Below, piece by piece: positions 16,761 through 24,754 of a stretch of DNA of 36,483 nucleotides (positions within the stretch are counted from its first letter, which is position 1; each line of letters begins with the position of its first letter). The notes beneath the pieces were generated by a model that saw nothing but the letters and a program-made list of their open reading frames with translations, did not search any database and had not been told where the DNA came from. Made by a program: the position numbers and the translations under genes. Where the stretch lies: assembly GCA_027315455.1 (NCBI GenBank), contig DAHUXZ010000003.1:1-36483 (forward strand), given 5' to 3'. Origin of the DNA: Thermoplasmata archaeon. Lineage in GTDB: Archaea; Thermoplasmatota; Thermoplasmata; Lutacidiplasmatales; UBA184.

Positions 16761-17903
16761 TCAGTCGAAGACCCACGTGCTGTTCTGCGCGTAGTTCGGG
16801 AATCGGTTCCCCCCGAACTCGACCAGGTAGTGGTCGGTCCCGTCCCAGGAGACGCGGTCGCCGCTCACCGGTCCGGGCGCCGTCGGGGTCACGATCAGGA
16901 TCCAGTGATGCTGGTAGAACGCCCACGTGTCATTGTACTGGGTGCCCTCACTGTGCCCACCGAACATCAGGACGAAGTGGGCGCTATAGTTGTAGTCGAG
17001 CCCGGCGCCATCGCGGCCGCCCGGGGCCACCGTGAGGTGGGCAGTGAGGTTCGTCCAGTTGCCGTGGGAGAAGACCCAGGTGTCCGCGAGGGCCGGCACG
17101 TCGGGGTTGCCGTAGCCCCCGAAGAGGAGCACCCCCGAATCCTCGGGGTCGCTCGCGAGGTTCGGCTCCGCCCGCGCCGAGGGGCTCACCGCCGGGTGGA
17201 GCTCGGTCCACTGACCCCGCGCGAAGGCCCACGTGTCGTTCAGGAAGATGTAGCCGCTCTGCGGGTTGATGCGCTTGCCGTGGCCGCCGAAGAGCAGCAC
17301 CTCGTGGTCCGTCGGGTCGTAGGCGAGCCCGAGCGACCGCCGCGCCGCCGGCGCGACCGCGGTAAAGACCTCGGACCACTTCCCCCCCACGAACCTCCAG
17401 GTATCGTTGAGGTACGCGCCCGCGGGTGACGTGCCCCCGAAGAGGACGATGTAGCCGTCCTTCGCGTCCCAGGCCATCATCGCGCTCCGCCGCGCCCCCG
17501 GCGAGCCGGCCGTCGCGCTGATGTTTGTCCACACGCCGTGGGCATAGGTCCAGGTGTCGCCGAAGATGTATTTGCTCCCCCCCGCAAAGCCGCTGAAGAT
17601 CACGACGTAGTGGTCCACGGGGTCGTACGCGATCGCCTCCTGCGCCCGGGCCGGGGGGGCGTCGGTGAGGCTCAGGTTGTGCCAGGTCGGGTTCGCCGAT
17701 GGCGCGTGCGGGGCCGCCGCCCCGGTCGGCATCGCCGCGAGCGCCTGACGGACGAGCGAGGCGGCCGAGACGGACGGCGTCGTGCCCGGCGCCGACCGGC
17801 CCGGGGCGGTCCCCGGCACGAGGCCGATCGACGAGAGGGAGAGCGCAGCGAGCGAGACGATCACTACGGCGAGCGTCCACGTACCCGGTCGCGCGGAGGC
17901 CAT
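16761..17903 (-). CDS. Secreted kelch beta-propeller protein without PKD domains
   Basis: The protein has 380 residues. ATG 17903 was chosen over an ATG at 17939 because the TATA-like box (17925-17932) is centred 25.5 bases before it and would lie inside the longer form. A hydrophobic stretch (about 10-30) is a signal peptide or signal anchor. Residues 85-380 hold six kelch blades, each with A-Y-D-P-x-D/H, V-x-L-F-G-G, N-D-T-W-x-F and W-T-E/N-L strands. The final blade ends in N-S-T-W-V-F-D and the stop follows at once, so there is no PKD part and no C-terminal helix. It is probably a free or N-terminally anchored surface glycoprotein, many sequons being present. Its ligand is unknown. Confidence 0.88.
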   Translation of the reverse strand: MASARPGTWTLAVVIVSLAALSLSSIGLVPGTAPGRSAPGTTPSVSAASLVRQALAAMPTGAAAPHAPSANPTWHNLSLTDAPPARAQEAIAYDPVDHYVVIFSGFAGGSKYIFGDTWTYAHGVWTNISATAGSPGARRSAMMAWDAKDGYIVLFGGTSPAGAYLNDTWRFVGGKWSEVFTAVAPAARRSLGLAYDPTDHEVLLFGGHGKRINPQSGYIFLNDTWAFARGQWTELHPAVSPSARAEPNLASDPEDSGVLLFGGYGNPDVPALADTWVFSHGNWTNLTAHLTVAPGGRDGAGLDYNYSAHFVLMFGGHSEGTQYNDTWAFYQHHWILIVTPTAPGPVSGDRVSWDGTDHYLVEFGGNRFPNYAQNSTWVFD

Positions 17904-17924
17904 GGGGGCCGGCACCGGTTCCCC

Positions 17925-17932
17925 GTTTAAGG
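17925..17932 (-). promoter_or_regulatory. TATA-like box for the kelch-only protein
   Basis: CCTTAAAC on the minus strand is centred 25.5 bases before ATG 17903 and decides the start, giving a leaderless mRNA. Confidence 0.65.
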
Positions 17933-18059
17933 ACTTCACATCGGCCGTCCCAAACCATCGGGCGATCTTGGGACAACCCTCGGCAGAAACCCTCCAACGT
18001 GAAGGTTGACGCGCCCGGACGCCGCCTTCGGTGGCGGTCCGGCCCTCGGACGGGCCGGT

Positions 18060-18398
18060 TCAGGTTCCCGGGTAGTAGAGATCGACCTTGCCGCAGCGCG
18101 GACAGTAGTAGACCGCGAACGGCTGCAGTCCTTCGGGGAACTCGCCGGAGGCGCCGATCAGGGTCGCGTGCCCCCCCACGTACCCGCCCACGCGGAACGC
18201 GAGCTCGCCGGTCCGCTGCATCCGGCTCTGGCAGTTGACACAGGTCCGGGCCAGCGCGGGGGCCGGCGGGGCGGGAGCCGGGGGAGCCGGGGCGGGGGGG
18301 GCGGGTCCCGCGGCCGAGACCGGACCGCCGCAGAACGGGCAGAACGCCGAACCTGGCGGCAGGGGACGCTGGCAACGCGGGCAGGCCGCCGCGGACAT
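18060..18398 (-). CDS. Double zinc-ribbon protein
   Basis: The protein has 112 residues. An N-terminal zinc ribbon uses Cys6, Cys9, Cys20 and Cys23. A linker of three A-P-A-P-P-type repeats (about 32-48) follows. A second metal site uses Cys53, Cys56, Cys99 and Cys102, the two pairs separated by a small beta-rich insert with hydrophobic and glycine residues. The C-terminal half resembles short archaeal proteins with a split zinc ribbon whose function is unknown to me. No signal peptide or membrane helix is present. It is divergent from the small membrane protein gene at 18484 and lies upstream of, and on the same strand as, the kelch-only gene, but 156 bases separate them and that gene has its own promoter. 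Confidence 0.8.
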   Translation of the reverse strand: MSAAACPRCQRPLPPGSAFCPFCGGPVSAAGPAPPAPAPPAPAPPAPALARTCVNCQSRMQRTGELAFRVGGYVGGHATLIGASGEFPEGLQPFAVYYCPRCGKVDLYYPGT

Positions 18399-18483
18399 CG
18401 CTCGCGGGTACCGCGTCGGGCCAGAAGGACTTTCGGGTGGACCGCGGCCGCGGCCTCCGTCAAGCGGACCTCACTGCAGGGTT

Positions 18484-18825
18484 ATGGACCCCGCCCCCGC
18501 TCCCCGGGCCGGAACCATGAGCGCGGCAGCCCCGGCCCCTACGGCGCCGTCCCGTCCTGTTCCGTACCTCTCCGTCCGGGGCTTGGCGACCCGGGTGGTC
18601 GCCTCGATCGGGATCGTCTTCGGGGGGGCGATCCTCCTCCTGATCTACCTCGGGTTCTCCGCGAGCACCCTTCCGTGGTACTCGAACGTGGTCGTCGTGC
18701 TCGTGATCTTCCTGGGCGGGATCGGCTCCCTGGCGGCTCTCTGGGCCTCCTGGGGGATGCGGATGTTCCGCGAGAACGCCGAGCGGTTCGCCGGCCCGTT
18801 CTTCCGCGCTCCGCCGAACGGCTGA
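18484..18825 (+). CDS. Small two-helix membrane protein
   Basis: The protein has 113 residues from ATG 18484; ATG 18517 is an equally possible start and would give 102. After a Pro/Ala-rich N-terminus, two hydrophobic helices (about 40-62 and 70-90) are joined by S-A-S-T-L-P-W-Y-S-N. A short charged C-terminal segment (R-M-F-R-E-N-A-E-R-F) ends the protein. No family is recognised. It precedes the OsmC-like gene by only 13 bases on the same strand, so the two are probably co-transcribed. Confidence 0.68.
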   Translation: MDPAPAPRAGTMSAAAPAPTAPSRPVPYLSVRGLATRVVASIGIVFGGAILLLIYLGFSASTLPWYSNVVVVLVIFLGGIGSLAALWASWGMRMFRENAERFAGPFFRAPPNG

Positions 18826-18838
18826 GCGGGGGCCGCCC

Positions 18839-19267
18839 ATGCCGGTGGTCGGAGTGTGGCGGGGCGGCCACGAGATCGCCTGCGACGACGGGCGGACGCA
18901 CCGCGTGGTGGTCGGCCTGCCGGCCGAGGCCGGCGGGCGGAGCACCGGGACCTCCTCCTCGGACCTCGTCCTCATGGCGCTGACCGGCAGCCTGGGGACG
19001 ACGTTGCTCGTCCACGCGCGGCGGCAGGGGGTCGAGGTCGAGGGACTCACCATCGCGGTCGAGGAGGATCCCGCCGGGCCGACGGGCGGCAACGGCCGCG
19101 TCCGGGGCACGGTGCGGGTGCGCACCCGCTCGACGTCCGCGAACGTCGAGGAGCTGGTCCGCACGGCCATCGACACCGCCCCCGTCGGCGTGATGCTCGC
19201 CCGGGCGGGCATCCGCGTCGACGTTCGCGCCGTGACCGAGAGCCCTGCCGTCCCACCGCGGCGCTAG
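18839..19267 (+). CDS. OsmC-like protein lacking the usual catalytic cysteines
   Basis: The protein has 142 residues. The fold markers fit the OsmC/Ohr superfamily: an N-terminal strand pair, T-G-T-S-S-S-D-L-V-L-M-A-L at the start of the central helix, then a V-E-V-E-G-L-T-I-A-V-E strand and a final V-R-T-A-I-D-T-A-P-V-G helix. In active peroxidases the central helix begins with G-S/A-C and the late helix with C-P. Here those positions read G-S-L and A-P, so the peroxidatic and resolving cysteines are absent. The only Cys is near residue 15. It may bind a hydrophobic ligand and not reduce peroxides. The tail overlaps the stop of the convergent esterase gene by 4 bases. Confidence 0.78.
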   Translation: MPVVGVWRGGHEIACDDGRTHRVVVGLPAEAGGRSTGTSSSDLVLMALTGSLGTTLLVHARRQGVEVEGLTIAVEEDPAGPTGGNGRVRGTVRVRTRSTSANVEELVRTAIDTAPVGVMLARAGIRVDVRAVTESPAVPPRR

Positions 19268-20253
19268 CCGTCCTTCGGCGCATCCGGGACCGGCGCCACC
19301 GGCCCGGGCGCGGAGAAGGCCGCGCGCAGCGCCGCGCCGATCTCGTCGAGCGCCCGCCTCCCCTCCTCGACGAGCCCCCGATAGTCGAGGAAGCCGTGGA
19401 TCACCCCGGGGTAGCGCGTGACCGTGGCCGGGACCCCGGCGCCGCGGAGCCGATCTCCGAGGCGTTCCCCCTCGTCCCGCACGATGTCGCATTCCGCGGT
19501 CAGGATGCGGGCCGAGGGGAGACCGGAGAGATCCGGGTCCTCGAGCGGCACCACCCCGGGGTCCCGCCGGAGCTCGGGGTCGGGAAGGTACTGCTGCCAC
19601 GCCCAGGCGAGGAACGTGCTCTCGAGCCCGTAGCCGGTCGAGAACTCCCCGTACGACGCGGTTCCCTGCCCCCCGGCCAGTATCGGGCAGACGAGGACCA
19701 TCGCGGAGAGCCGGGGCCCCGCGGAGCGGAGGCGGCGGGCGGCCCCGACCGCGAGATTAGCCCCGACACTGTCGCCCACGACGGCCAGGCGGCCAAAGTC
19801 GTAGCCGAGCCGCGCGGCGGTCCCCGGCTCGCCCAGCCACCGGACCGCGGCCTCGGCGTCCTTCAGGGCGGCCGGGAAGGGATCCTCGGGGGCCCGGCGG
19901 TACTCGACGGAGGCGACGACGGCCCCCGCGCGGTGGGCGATCTCCCGGCACAGGCCGTCCTGCGTGTCGAGGTCGCCGAAGACCCACCCGCCGCTGTGGA
20001 AGTACGCCACGACCGGCGGCCGCTCACCGGATTCGACCGGGGTGTAGACCCGCACCCGTAGCCGGCGCTCCGGACCTCGGAACGAGGTCTCCCGGAGGAG
20101 GGCGACGGAGGGGGCCCCACCGGCGATCCGGTCGGTCTCGCGGGCCATCTCGCGCACGATCGTCCGGCCCTCCTCGATGGGGACCGAGGTGAGGTCCGGG
20201 TACTGCTCGGCCTCGAACTCGAGGCGCTCGGCGAGGCGCGGGTCGAGAGGCAT
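19264..20253 (-). CDS. Alpha/beta hydrolase, hormone-sensitive-lipase type esterase
   Basis: The 329-residue protein has the length and motifs of HSL (group IV) esterases. The oxyanion motif reads H-S-G-G (86-89) where most members have H-G-G-G. The nucleophile is Ser162 in G-D-S-V-G, the acid Asp256 in A-E-C-D-I-V-R-D-E-G and the base His286 in G-V-I-H-G-F. An N-terminal cap with D-P-R-L-A-E-R is typical of this group. It is cytoplasmic and expected to cleave short-chain acyl esters. A CTTAGA-like element near 20283-20288 suggests a very short leader. It lies downstream of the aminotransferase gene on the same strand, 117 bases away, so is probably transcribed separately. Confidence 0.93.
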   Translation of the reverse strand: MPLDPRLAERLEFEAEQYPDLTSVPIEEGRTIVREMARETDRIAGGAPSVALLRETSFRGPERRLRVRVYTPVESGERPPVVAYFHSGGWVFGDLDTQDGLCREIAHRAGAVVASVEYRRAPEDPFPAALKDAEAAVRWLGEPGTAARLGYDFGRLAVVGDSVGANLAVGAARRLRSAGPRLSAMVLVCPILAGGQGTASYGEFSTGYGLESTFLAWAWQQYLPDPELRRDPGVVPLEDPDLSGLPSARILTAECDIVRDEGERLGDRLRGAGVPATVTRYPGVIHGFLDYRGLVEEGRRALDEIGAALRAAFSAPGPVAPVPDAPKDG

Positions 20254-20370
20254 TCCGGGCGGCCGCAGGGGCCCCCCTGCGCTTAGACCTGATGGACGAA
20301 CGGAAGCGGGAGGAGCTCCCGTCCGGTCCCACGGGCCCCGACGTGGGGCGGGGCGGCGGGCCGACGCGAC

Positions 20371-21342
20371 CTAGCGGCGACCCCGCGCCTCGGACCGCCC
20401 GCCGGCCTTCGGCGCGGGAGGGCGGACATACGTCAACCAGCCCTCGTACTGCGGGGCACGGCCGCGGATCGCGGCGTCGTAGCGCGCCTGGAGCCGGCGC
20501 GTGACCGGGTAGTCGCCCGAGCCGATCGGACGGCCGTCGATCTCGCGGATCGGCGTGATGCCGGCCGCGGTCCCCGTGTAGAACACCTCGTCGGCGCTGT
20601 AGAGCTCCTCCCGGCTGAAGTCGTTCCGCTGGAAGTCGAGGCCCTCGTCGGCGACGAAGCGGATCACCGAGTCCCGCGTGACGCCCCGCAGGATGCCGGA
20701 GTTCGCCGGGGGCGTCCCCACGACCCCCCGCTTGACCTTGAAGATGTTCTCGCCGGGGCCCTCGGCGACCATCCCCGCGCCGTTGAGGAGGATCGCCTCG
20801 TCGTAGCCGGCCGCGACGGCCTCCATCTTCGCGAGGGCCGAGTTCGCGTAGTTCGCCGCGCACTTCGCCTGGGGAGGCATCGAGCGGGGGTCGACGCGGA
20901 TCCAGCTCGACACCGAGGCGCGCACCCCTCGCTCAACGCCCTCCTTGCCGAGGTAGGGCCCCCACGGCCACATCGCGATGGCGACCTGGACCTTCGCGGG
21001 GGTCGGGTCGAGCCCCATGTGGCCGTACCCCGAGAAGGCGATCGGCCGGATGTACGCCTCGTCGACCCCGTTCGCCCGGATCAGGTCGAGCGTAGCGCGG
21101 TGGAGCTCCTCCCGCGAGTAGCCCAGCTTCATCCGGTAGATCAGCGCGCTCTGCAGGAACCGGTCGAGGTGCTCGTCGAGGCGGAAGACCGCGGACCCCT
21201 TCGGGGTGGCGTGGCAGCGGATCCCCTCGAAGATCGCGTAGCCGTAGTGGAGCCCGTGCGAGAGCACGTGCACGTTGGCCCGATCCCAATCGACGAGGGA
21301 GCCGTCCATCCAGATCTTCTTGAGGGCCTCGACTCCGACCAT
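20371..21342 (-). CDS. ilvE: Branched-chain amino acid aminotransferase
   Basis: The 323-residue protein is a fold type IV PLP enzyme that transfers the amino group between glutamate and the 2-oxo acids of Leu, Ile and Val. The N-terminal part has W-M-D-G-S-L-V-D-W-D, H-G-L-H-Y-G-Y-A-I-F-E-G-I-R and F-R-L-D-E-H-L-D-R. The PLP lysine is Lys160 in Q-A-K-C-A-A-N-Y, at nearly the same position as in the E. coli enzyme. The cofactor-phosphate segment includes V-A-E-G-P-G-E-N-I-F and F-Y-T-G-T-A-A-G-I-T-P-I. ATG 21342 was chosen because a TATA-like box is centred 26.5 bases upstream. A D-amino-acid or aminodeoxychorismate-lyase activity is possible in this fold but the motifs favour IlvE. Confidence 0.95.
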   Translation of the reverse strand: MVGVEALKKIWMDGSLVDWDRANVHVLSHGLHYGYAIFEGIRCHATPKGSAVFRLDEHLDRFLQSALIYRMKLGYSREELHRATLDLIRANGVDEAYIRPIAFSGYGHMGLDPTPAKVQVAIAMWPWGPYLGKEGVERGVRASVSSWIRVDPRSMPPQAKCAANYANSALAKMEAVAAGYDEAILLNGAGMVAEGPGENIFKVKRGVVGTPPANSGILRGVTRDSVIRFVADEGLDFQRNDFSREELYSADEVFYTGTAAGITPIREIDGRPIGSGDYPVTRRLQARYDAAIRGRAPQYEGWLTYVRPPAPKAGGRSEARGRR

Positions 21343-21665
21343 CGTACCGTACAACCCGTCCCGGCTACAAGAGCGCTGACCCTTTCCACCACCGGCCGCA
21401 ACTCCTTTGGGGACCGACGGCGTACCCTCCCGAGCGCGTTCTCGCCCGGGCCCGAGCGCTCCCGTGGCGACCGGTCCGGGGGGCGCGAGCGATCCGCCGC
21501 TCGCCCGGTCCGCCGTCGGCCGGGCGAGAGGTTCCCCGCCGCCGCGTCGGTGGTGGGACCGGCCTTCCTTGGGGGAACGGGGAGGTGCCCGCCCCGCCGA
21601 GCCGGCGCGTTCCGGCGCCCCGGAAGCGTCTTGAGAGCCGGGCGGTATCGTGCGGCACCGCACGG
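21343..21665. other. Divergent intergenic region
   Basis: This 323-base gap separates the aminotransferase (minus) from the anchored secreted protein (plus). It holds the TATA-like box at 21365-21372 and a weak CTTGAGAG element near 21630-21637 that could serve the plus-strand gene. The rest is G/C-rich. Short frames in it have low-complexity Pro/Arg/Ser translations, and I see no RNA gene. Confidence 0.5.
21365..21372 (-). promoter_or_regulatory. TATA-like box for the aminotransferase gene
   Basis: TCTTGTAG on the minus strand is centred 26.5 bases before ATG 21342, implying a leaderless mRNA. Confidence 0.5.
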
Positions 21666-22601
21666 ATGTCTCTACCGTCTTCCCCTCCCCCCGGCGTACC
21701 ACCGTCCTCCCCGCCGGCCGCCGTGGCTCCCCCGACCTCGCCGACCCGCCACCGGTCCCGATGGCCGGTCGTGGCCGGGGCGACGGCGGTGGTGGTGGTC
21801 CTGTGCCTCGTCGGCCTGGCGCTGCTCGGCGACCTTCCCGGCGTTGGACCCTCTTCCGGCCCGGCCGGGCCCGTCCCGTACTCCCAAGCCCGCACCCGCG
21901 CCGTTGATGCGGCCGCCCAGATGGGGGGAAGCTGGTCGGTCCTGTACGCCGGCGCGCTCAACGGCCAGGCGGCCACGAGCACCGCGAGCTTCGGGAGCGC
22001 GGTCGGCCTGGCCGGGTGCACCGTGACGGGCATCGGGGCGTACGCGACCTCGAACCTGACGTTCCCCGCGCAGGGGCGGGACGTGGGGTCGGGAAGTTCC
22101 CCGGCCTGGCTGTTCCTCCTGCGCAACAGCACGAACGACGGCCTGCTCGTCGCGGTCCTGAGCGGGGTCGCGAGCCCGGTCGCTTCGATCTCGGGACCCA
22201 GCTGCACGGGCGGCCTTCGCCTCCTCGCCGTCGTCCCGGACTCGGCGATCGACTCGACCGCCGCGCTCGCGACCGCCGGCAGCGCCGGCGGCACGTCGTT
22301 CCTCGCGGCGCATCCGACGGCCAACGTCACCTTCGGGCTCACCGGCGGTCTGAGCCTGTTCGGGTTCGGCACCGGCTCGCAGTGGTCGGTCCTCTACAGC
22401 GCCTGCGGGGCGACCGCGGTGCCCGGCTCGAGCGCGCCGGCGTTCAACGTCACGATCAACGCCACGCTCGGGACCCTGGTCGGCACGAGCCCGGCGAACG
22501 CCACCTGCACGGGGACGCCCGCGCTCCCCCTCGCTCACGCGCCCCGCGGCCTCCCCACGGGCCCGGTCGCCATCGTGTCGCCGCGCGGTCAGGGGGCGTA
22601 G
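21666..22601 (+). CDS. Secreted N-terminally anchored protein of unknown function
   Basis: The protein has 311 residues. A Pro/Ser-rich cytoplasmic N-terminus (1-30) and a single membrane helix (about 34-55) act as a signal anchor. The external part (about 60-300) is Gly/Ser/Ala-rich with predicted strands, several sequons (N-S-T, N-V-T, N-A-T) and four conserved-looking cysteines in C-T-V-T-G, S-C-T-G-G, S-A-C-G-A and A-T-C-T-G, which could form two disulfides. The motif W-S-V-L-Y appears twice (S-W-S-V-L-Y-A-G and Q-W-S-V-L-Y-S-A), suggesting an internal duplication of about 145 residues. No kelch or PKD signature is present and no family is recognised. Confidence 0.75.
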   Translation: MSLPSSPPPGVPPSSPPAAVAPPTSPTRHRSRWPVVAGATAVVVVLCLVGLALLGDLPGVGPSSGPAGPVPYSQARTRAVDAAAQMGGSWSVLYAGALNGQAATSTASFGSAVGLAGCTVTGIGAYATSNLTFPAQGRDVGSGSSPAWLFLLRNSTNDGLLVAVLSGVASPVASISGPSCTGGLRLLAVVPDSAIDSTAALATAGSAGGTSFLAAHPTANVTFGLTGGLSLFGFGTGSQWSVLYSACGATAVPGSSAPAFNVTINATLGTLVGTSPANATCTGTPALPLAHAPRGLPTGPVAIVSPRGQGA

Positions 22602-22758
22602 GACGGCTCGGAAGCTTACCCGTCCCGGTCGGACCACCGGGCCCGGACTGCCCGTCGTCGAGGACCGCCGGTGTCGCCCGCGCCCGCTCGACAACCGGCT
22701 TCGACGGTGGGCGGCTCCGCCGGCCCGGGAGCTGGACGCCCTGGGGGTCGCCGCCGGG

Positions 22759-23229
22759 ATGCGGGTCGTGGACCTCGGGGCCGGGGTCGGCTACTTCGCC
22801 GAGGAGACCCTGCGCCGGGTCGGCCCCACCGGACGGCTCGACCTCGTCGACATCGATGCGGAGAACCTCGCGATCGCCCGAAACCGTCTCGGAGACGACG
22901 GCCGCGTCACCGTTCACGTGGGAACGGCCGCCGCGGTGCCGACCCTACCGGACGCGAGCGCCGACCGGGTGCTCCTCTCGCTGGTCCTCTGCTGCCTGGT
23001 CGACAAGGAGGGCGCCATGGAGACCGCGTGGCGCGTACTCCGCCCGGGCGGCCGGGTCCTCGTTACGTACCCGCGGGGAGCGGTTCCCGGCCGGCGCGGG
23101 CGCGTCGTGCTCCGGGTCACCGCCGGTCGATGGCGCGCGCTGCGCGACCGAAGGCCGTGGATCCTGCTGCCGGTCCGCCGCGGGTGGGCGGTCCACCGCT
23201 TTCTGCTCGAGAAGCCGGCCGTTCCGTGA
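22759..23229 (+). CDS. Class I SAM-dependent methyltransferase; true start probably upstream
   Basis: From the ATG at 22759 the protein has 156 residues. It shows the Rossmann methyltransferase motifs: V-V-D-L-G-A-G-V-G-Y-F (motif I), L-V-D-I-D at the end of strand 2, D-R-V-L-L-S-L-V at motif IV and L-R-P-G-G-R-V-L-V-T-Y at motif VI. The same frame upstream, without any stop, reads L-D-N-R-L-R-R-W-A-A-P-P-A-R-E-L-D-A-L-G-V-A-A-G, which is the helix usually found just before motif I. No ATG, GTG or TTG precedes it in frame; a CTG at 22648, about 32 bases after the TATA-like AAGCTTAC (22612-22619), is the only candidate. The coding region may therefore begin near 22648. The substrate is unknown. 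Confidence 0.85.
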   Translation: MRVVDLGAGVGYFAEETLRRVGPTGRLDLVDIDAENLAIARNRLGDDGRVTVHVGTAAAVPTLPDASADRVLLSLVLCCLVDKEGAMETAWRVLRPGGRVLVTYPRGAVPGRRGRVVLRVTAGRWRALRDRRPWILLPVRRGWAVHRFLLEKPAVP

Positions 23230-23418
23230 TCGCCGTCGGCACCGGCGGCCGCCTTGCGCTCGGTGCACGGCCGGCCCGGGCCGAGAGCGCACCTGCGCCC
23301 GCGGAGGGCCGATGACCGCGGGGCCCAAGGGCCGGACGCCCGCCGGTTCGATCGGCCGGAGTATCCTCCCAGGGCTCCGTCGACCCGGCGGGCCGATCCG
23401 TCCGCTCGCCGACGGGGA

Positions 23419-23916
23419 TCAGAAGGGAGCGCCGCAGCTCGGGCACTTTCCGGCCAGCTCGGGATAGACGGTCCGGCAGTAGCTGCAGCGGACGTACACC
23501 GGCCCGTGGGTCCCGGCCGGCTGGTGGAGCGTCAGGTGCAGATGGACGGCGGGGGAACCGGTCGCGGCGGGCTCCGCGGCCCGCCGACGGGCGAGGGTCT
23601 CCTCCACAAGGCCGTCGATCGTCCGCTGGACCTTGAGCGGCTCGTCAACAGAGAGCTCGACGGTCCGATCGGCGTCCGAGTCCCCCGAGCTCGCGACCAG
23701 GAGGAGGACCGGTGGAGACCGGCCTCGCTCCTCCACCGAAGTGCGGCGGACCTCGCCCCAGTCGATCGAGACGAACGTGCGGTCGGTCCGCCGGGGGAGT
23801 CCGGTACGACGGCTGACGACCATCCGTCGGCTCGTCAGCGTAAGGACCGCCGGGCGCCCGCCCCAGCTCGTCGCGAGGTGGGCAAGAACACGCTCGTCCG
23901 TGCGCAGATGGACCAT
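23419..23916 (-). CDS. PH-like domain protein with C-terminal zinc ribbon
   Basis: The protein has 165 residues from ATG 23916. An in-frame ATG at 24045 exists, but the extra 43 residues are Arg/Gly-rich and look non-coding. Residues 3-105 have the strand pattern of a small PH/GRAM-like barrel (D-E-R-V-L-A-H-L, A-V-L-T-L-T-S-R-R-M-V-V-S, F-V-S-I-D-W-G-E-V, V-L-L-L-V-A-S-S), followed by a helix (V-Q-R-T-I-D-G-L-V-E-E-T). The last 25 residues form a zinc ribbon with C-x2-C and C-P-S-C. Such proteins are usually cytoplasmic and uncharacterised. Promoter evidence is weak; an A/T-containing element near 23971-23976 is possible. Confidence 0.7.
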   Translation of the reverse strand: MVHLRTDERVLAHLATSWGGRPAVLTLTSRRMVVSRRTGLPRRTDRTFVSIDWGEVRRTSVEERGRSPPVLLLVASSGDSDADRTVELSVDEPLKVQRTIDGLVEETLARRRAAEPAATGSPAVHLHLTLHQPAGTHGPVYVRCSYCRTVYPELAGKCPSCGAPF

Positions 23917-24051
23917 GTCCGCAGCCCGAGCCGCGGGGCGGGCCGGGAACCCGGCAGGGACCCGCGGTCCATAACCGTTGGTGCCGCGGTCACGGACGCG
24001 TCGCGCGCAGATCCCCGACCCCCGGTCGTCCCCGTGGAGGTTCATGGAGGA

Positions 24052-24059
24052 TTAAATAT
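24052..24059 (+). promoter_or_regulatory. TATA box for the two-helix membrane protein
   Basis: TTAAATAT is centred about 36 bases before ATG 24092, so a leader of about 10 bases is predicted. Confidence 0.65.
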
Positions 24060-24077
24060 CATGAATCGATGCGAGAG

Positions 24078-24083
24078 GGAGGT
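24078..24083 (+). promoter_or_regulatory. Shine-Dalgarno sequence before ATG 24092
   Basis: GGAGGT lies 8 bases before the ATG, the best ribosome-binding site in the window. Most neighbours have none because they appear leaderless. Confidence 0.65.
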
Positions 24084-24091
24084 AGGCCCCC

Positions 24092-24634
24092 ATGCGCACT
24101 GGAATACTGCTCGCCGGAATCGTCGTTCTGATCCTCGGCGTGGTCCTCTGGTACCTGCCGATCCAGCCGGTGACGAGCACGCTCACCGTGCCGACCGGTG
24201 CCGGAGACACGCTGAGCGCGAACCCGCCCCTCGCCATCCTCTCCTCCGAGCTCACCTATTCGGCGAACTGGTCGGCCGGCTCGAGCATCACGGTCAACGT
24301 CTACGACTGCGGGACGGACACTTCCTGCACGAACGCGATCCATACCGGCGCGATCGCGACGGCCACGGGCTCTACCGGCAGCCTCTCGTGGACGGGCCCG
24401 AAGGGCAACTACTACCTCATCGTTCCCTCGGGCACCGCCACCGTCACGGCGGGCGTGACCGAGCCGCTCGCGGGCGGGATCGTCGGGGTGCTCCTCCTCG
24501 TGGTGGGGCTGGTCCTCGCGATCCTTGGCGCCGTCCGCAACCCGCCGGCCCCGAAGGCATCCCCGCCCCCCGTGGCCGCCCCGGCCGCGTCGGCCCCGGC
24601 CACCGCGCCGCCGGCCGCGCCGCCCGCTGAGTAG
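24092..24634 (+). CDS. Membrane protein with an external loop domain between two helices
   Basis: The protein has 180 residues. Helix 1 (about 4-22) and helix 2 (about 127-148) enclose an external domain of about 100 residues. That domain has beta-strand patterning, sequon N-W-S and one likely disulfide (Cys73-Cys79 in Y-D-C-G-T-D-T-S-C). The C-terminal 30 residues are a cytoplasmic Pro/Ala tail. No family is recognised. This is one of few genes here with both a strong TATA box and a good Shine-Dalgarno, so both start and promoter are well supported. It converges with the kelch/PKD gene; a hairpin sits in the gap. Confidence 0.8.
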   Translation: MRTGILLAGIVVLILGVVLWYLPIQPVTSTLTVPTGAGDTLSANPPLAILSSELTYSANWSAGSSITVNVYDCGTDTSCTNAIHTGAIATATGSTGSLSWTGPKGNYYLIVPSGTATVTAGVTEPLAGGIVGVLLLVVGLVLAILGAVRNPPAPKASPPPVAAPAASAPATAPPAAPPAE

Positions 24635-24754
24635 ACCCGCGGACGGACCGCGCGCGAACCCCTTCCGCCGCGAAGCACCAAGGTGAGCGGCCCGCAGGTA
24701 GATCCGCGTATCGTCGGATCCGGCGGGATTTCCTGGCCGACAGCGAATCGCCGC

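Noticed and set aside
21407-21634. A short plus-strand frame in the gap before the anchored secreted protein.
   Set aside because: Low-complexity Pro/Arg/Ser translation, no promoter spacing and no ribosome-binding site.
23341-23360. A TTCGATC stretch resembling a tRNA T-loop.
   Set aside because: The flanking five-base stem does not pair correctly (base 61 equivalent is G) and no D-arm, anticodon arm or acceptor stem can be drawn around it.
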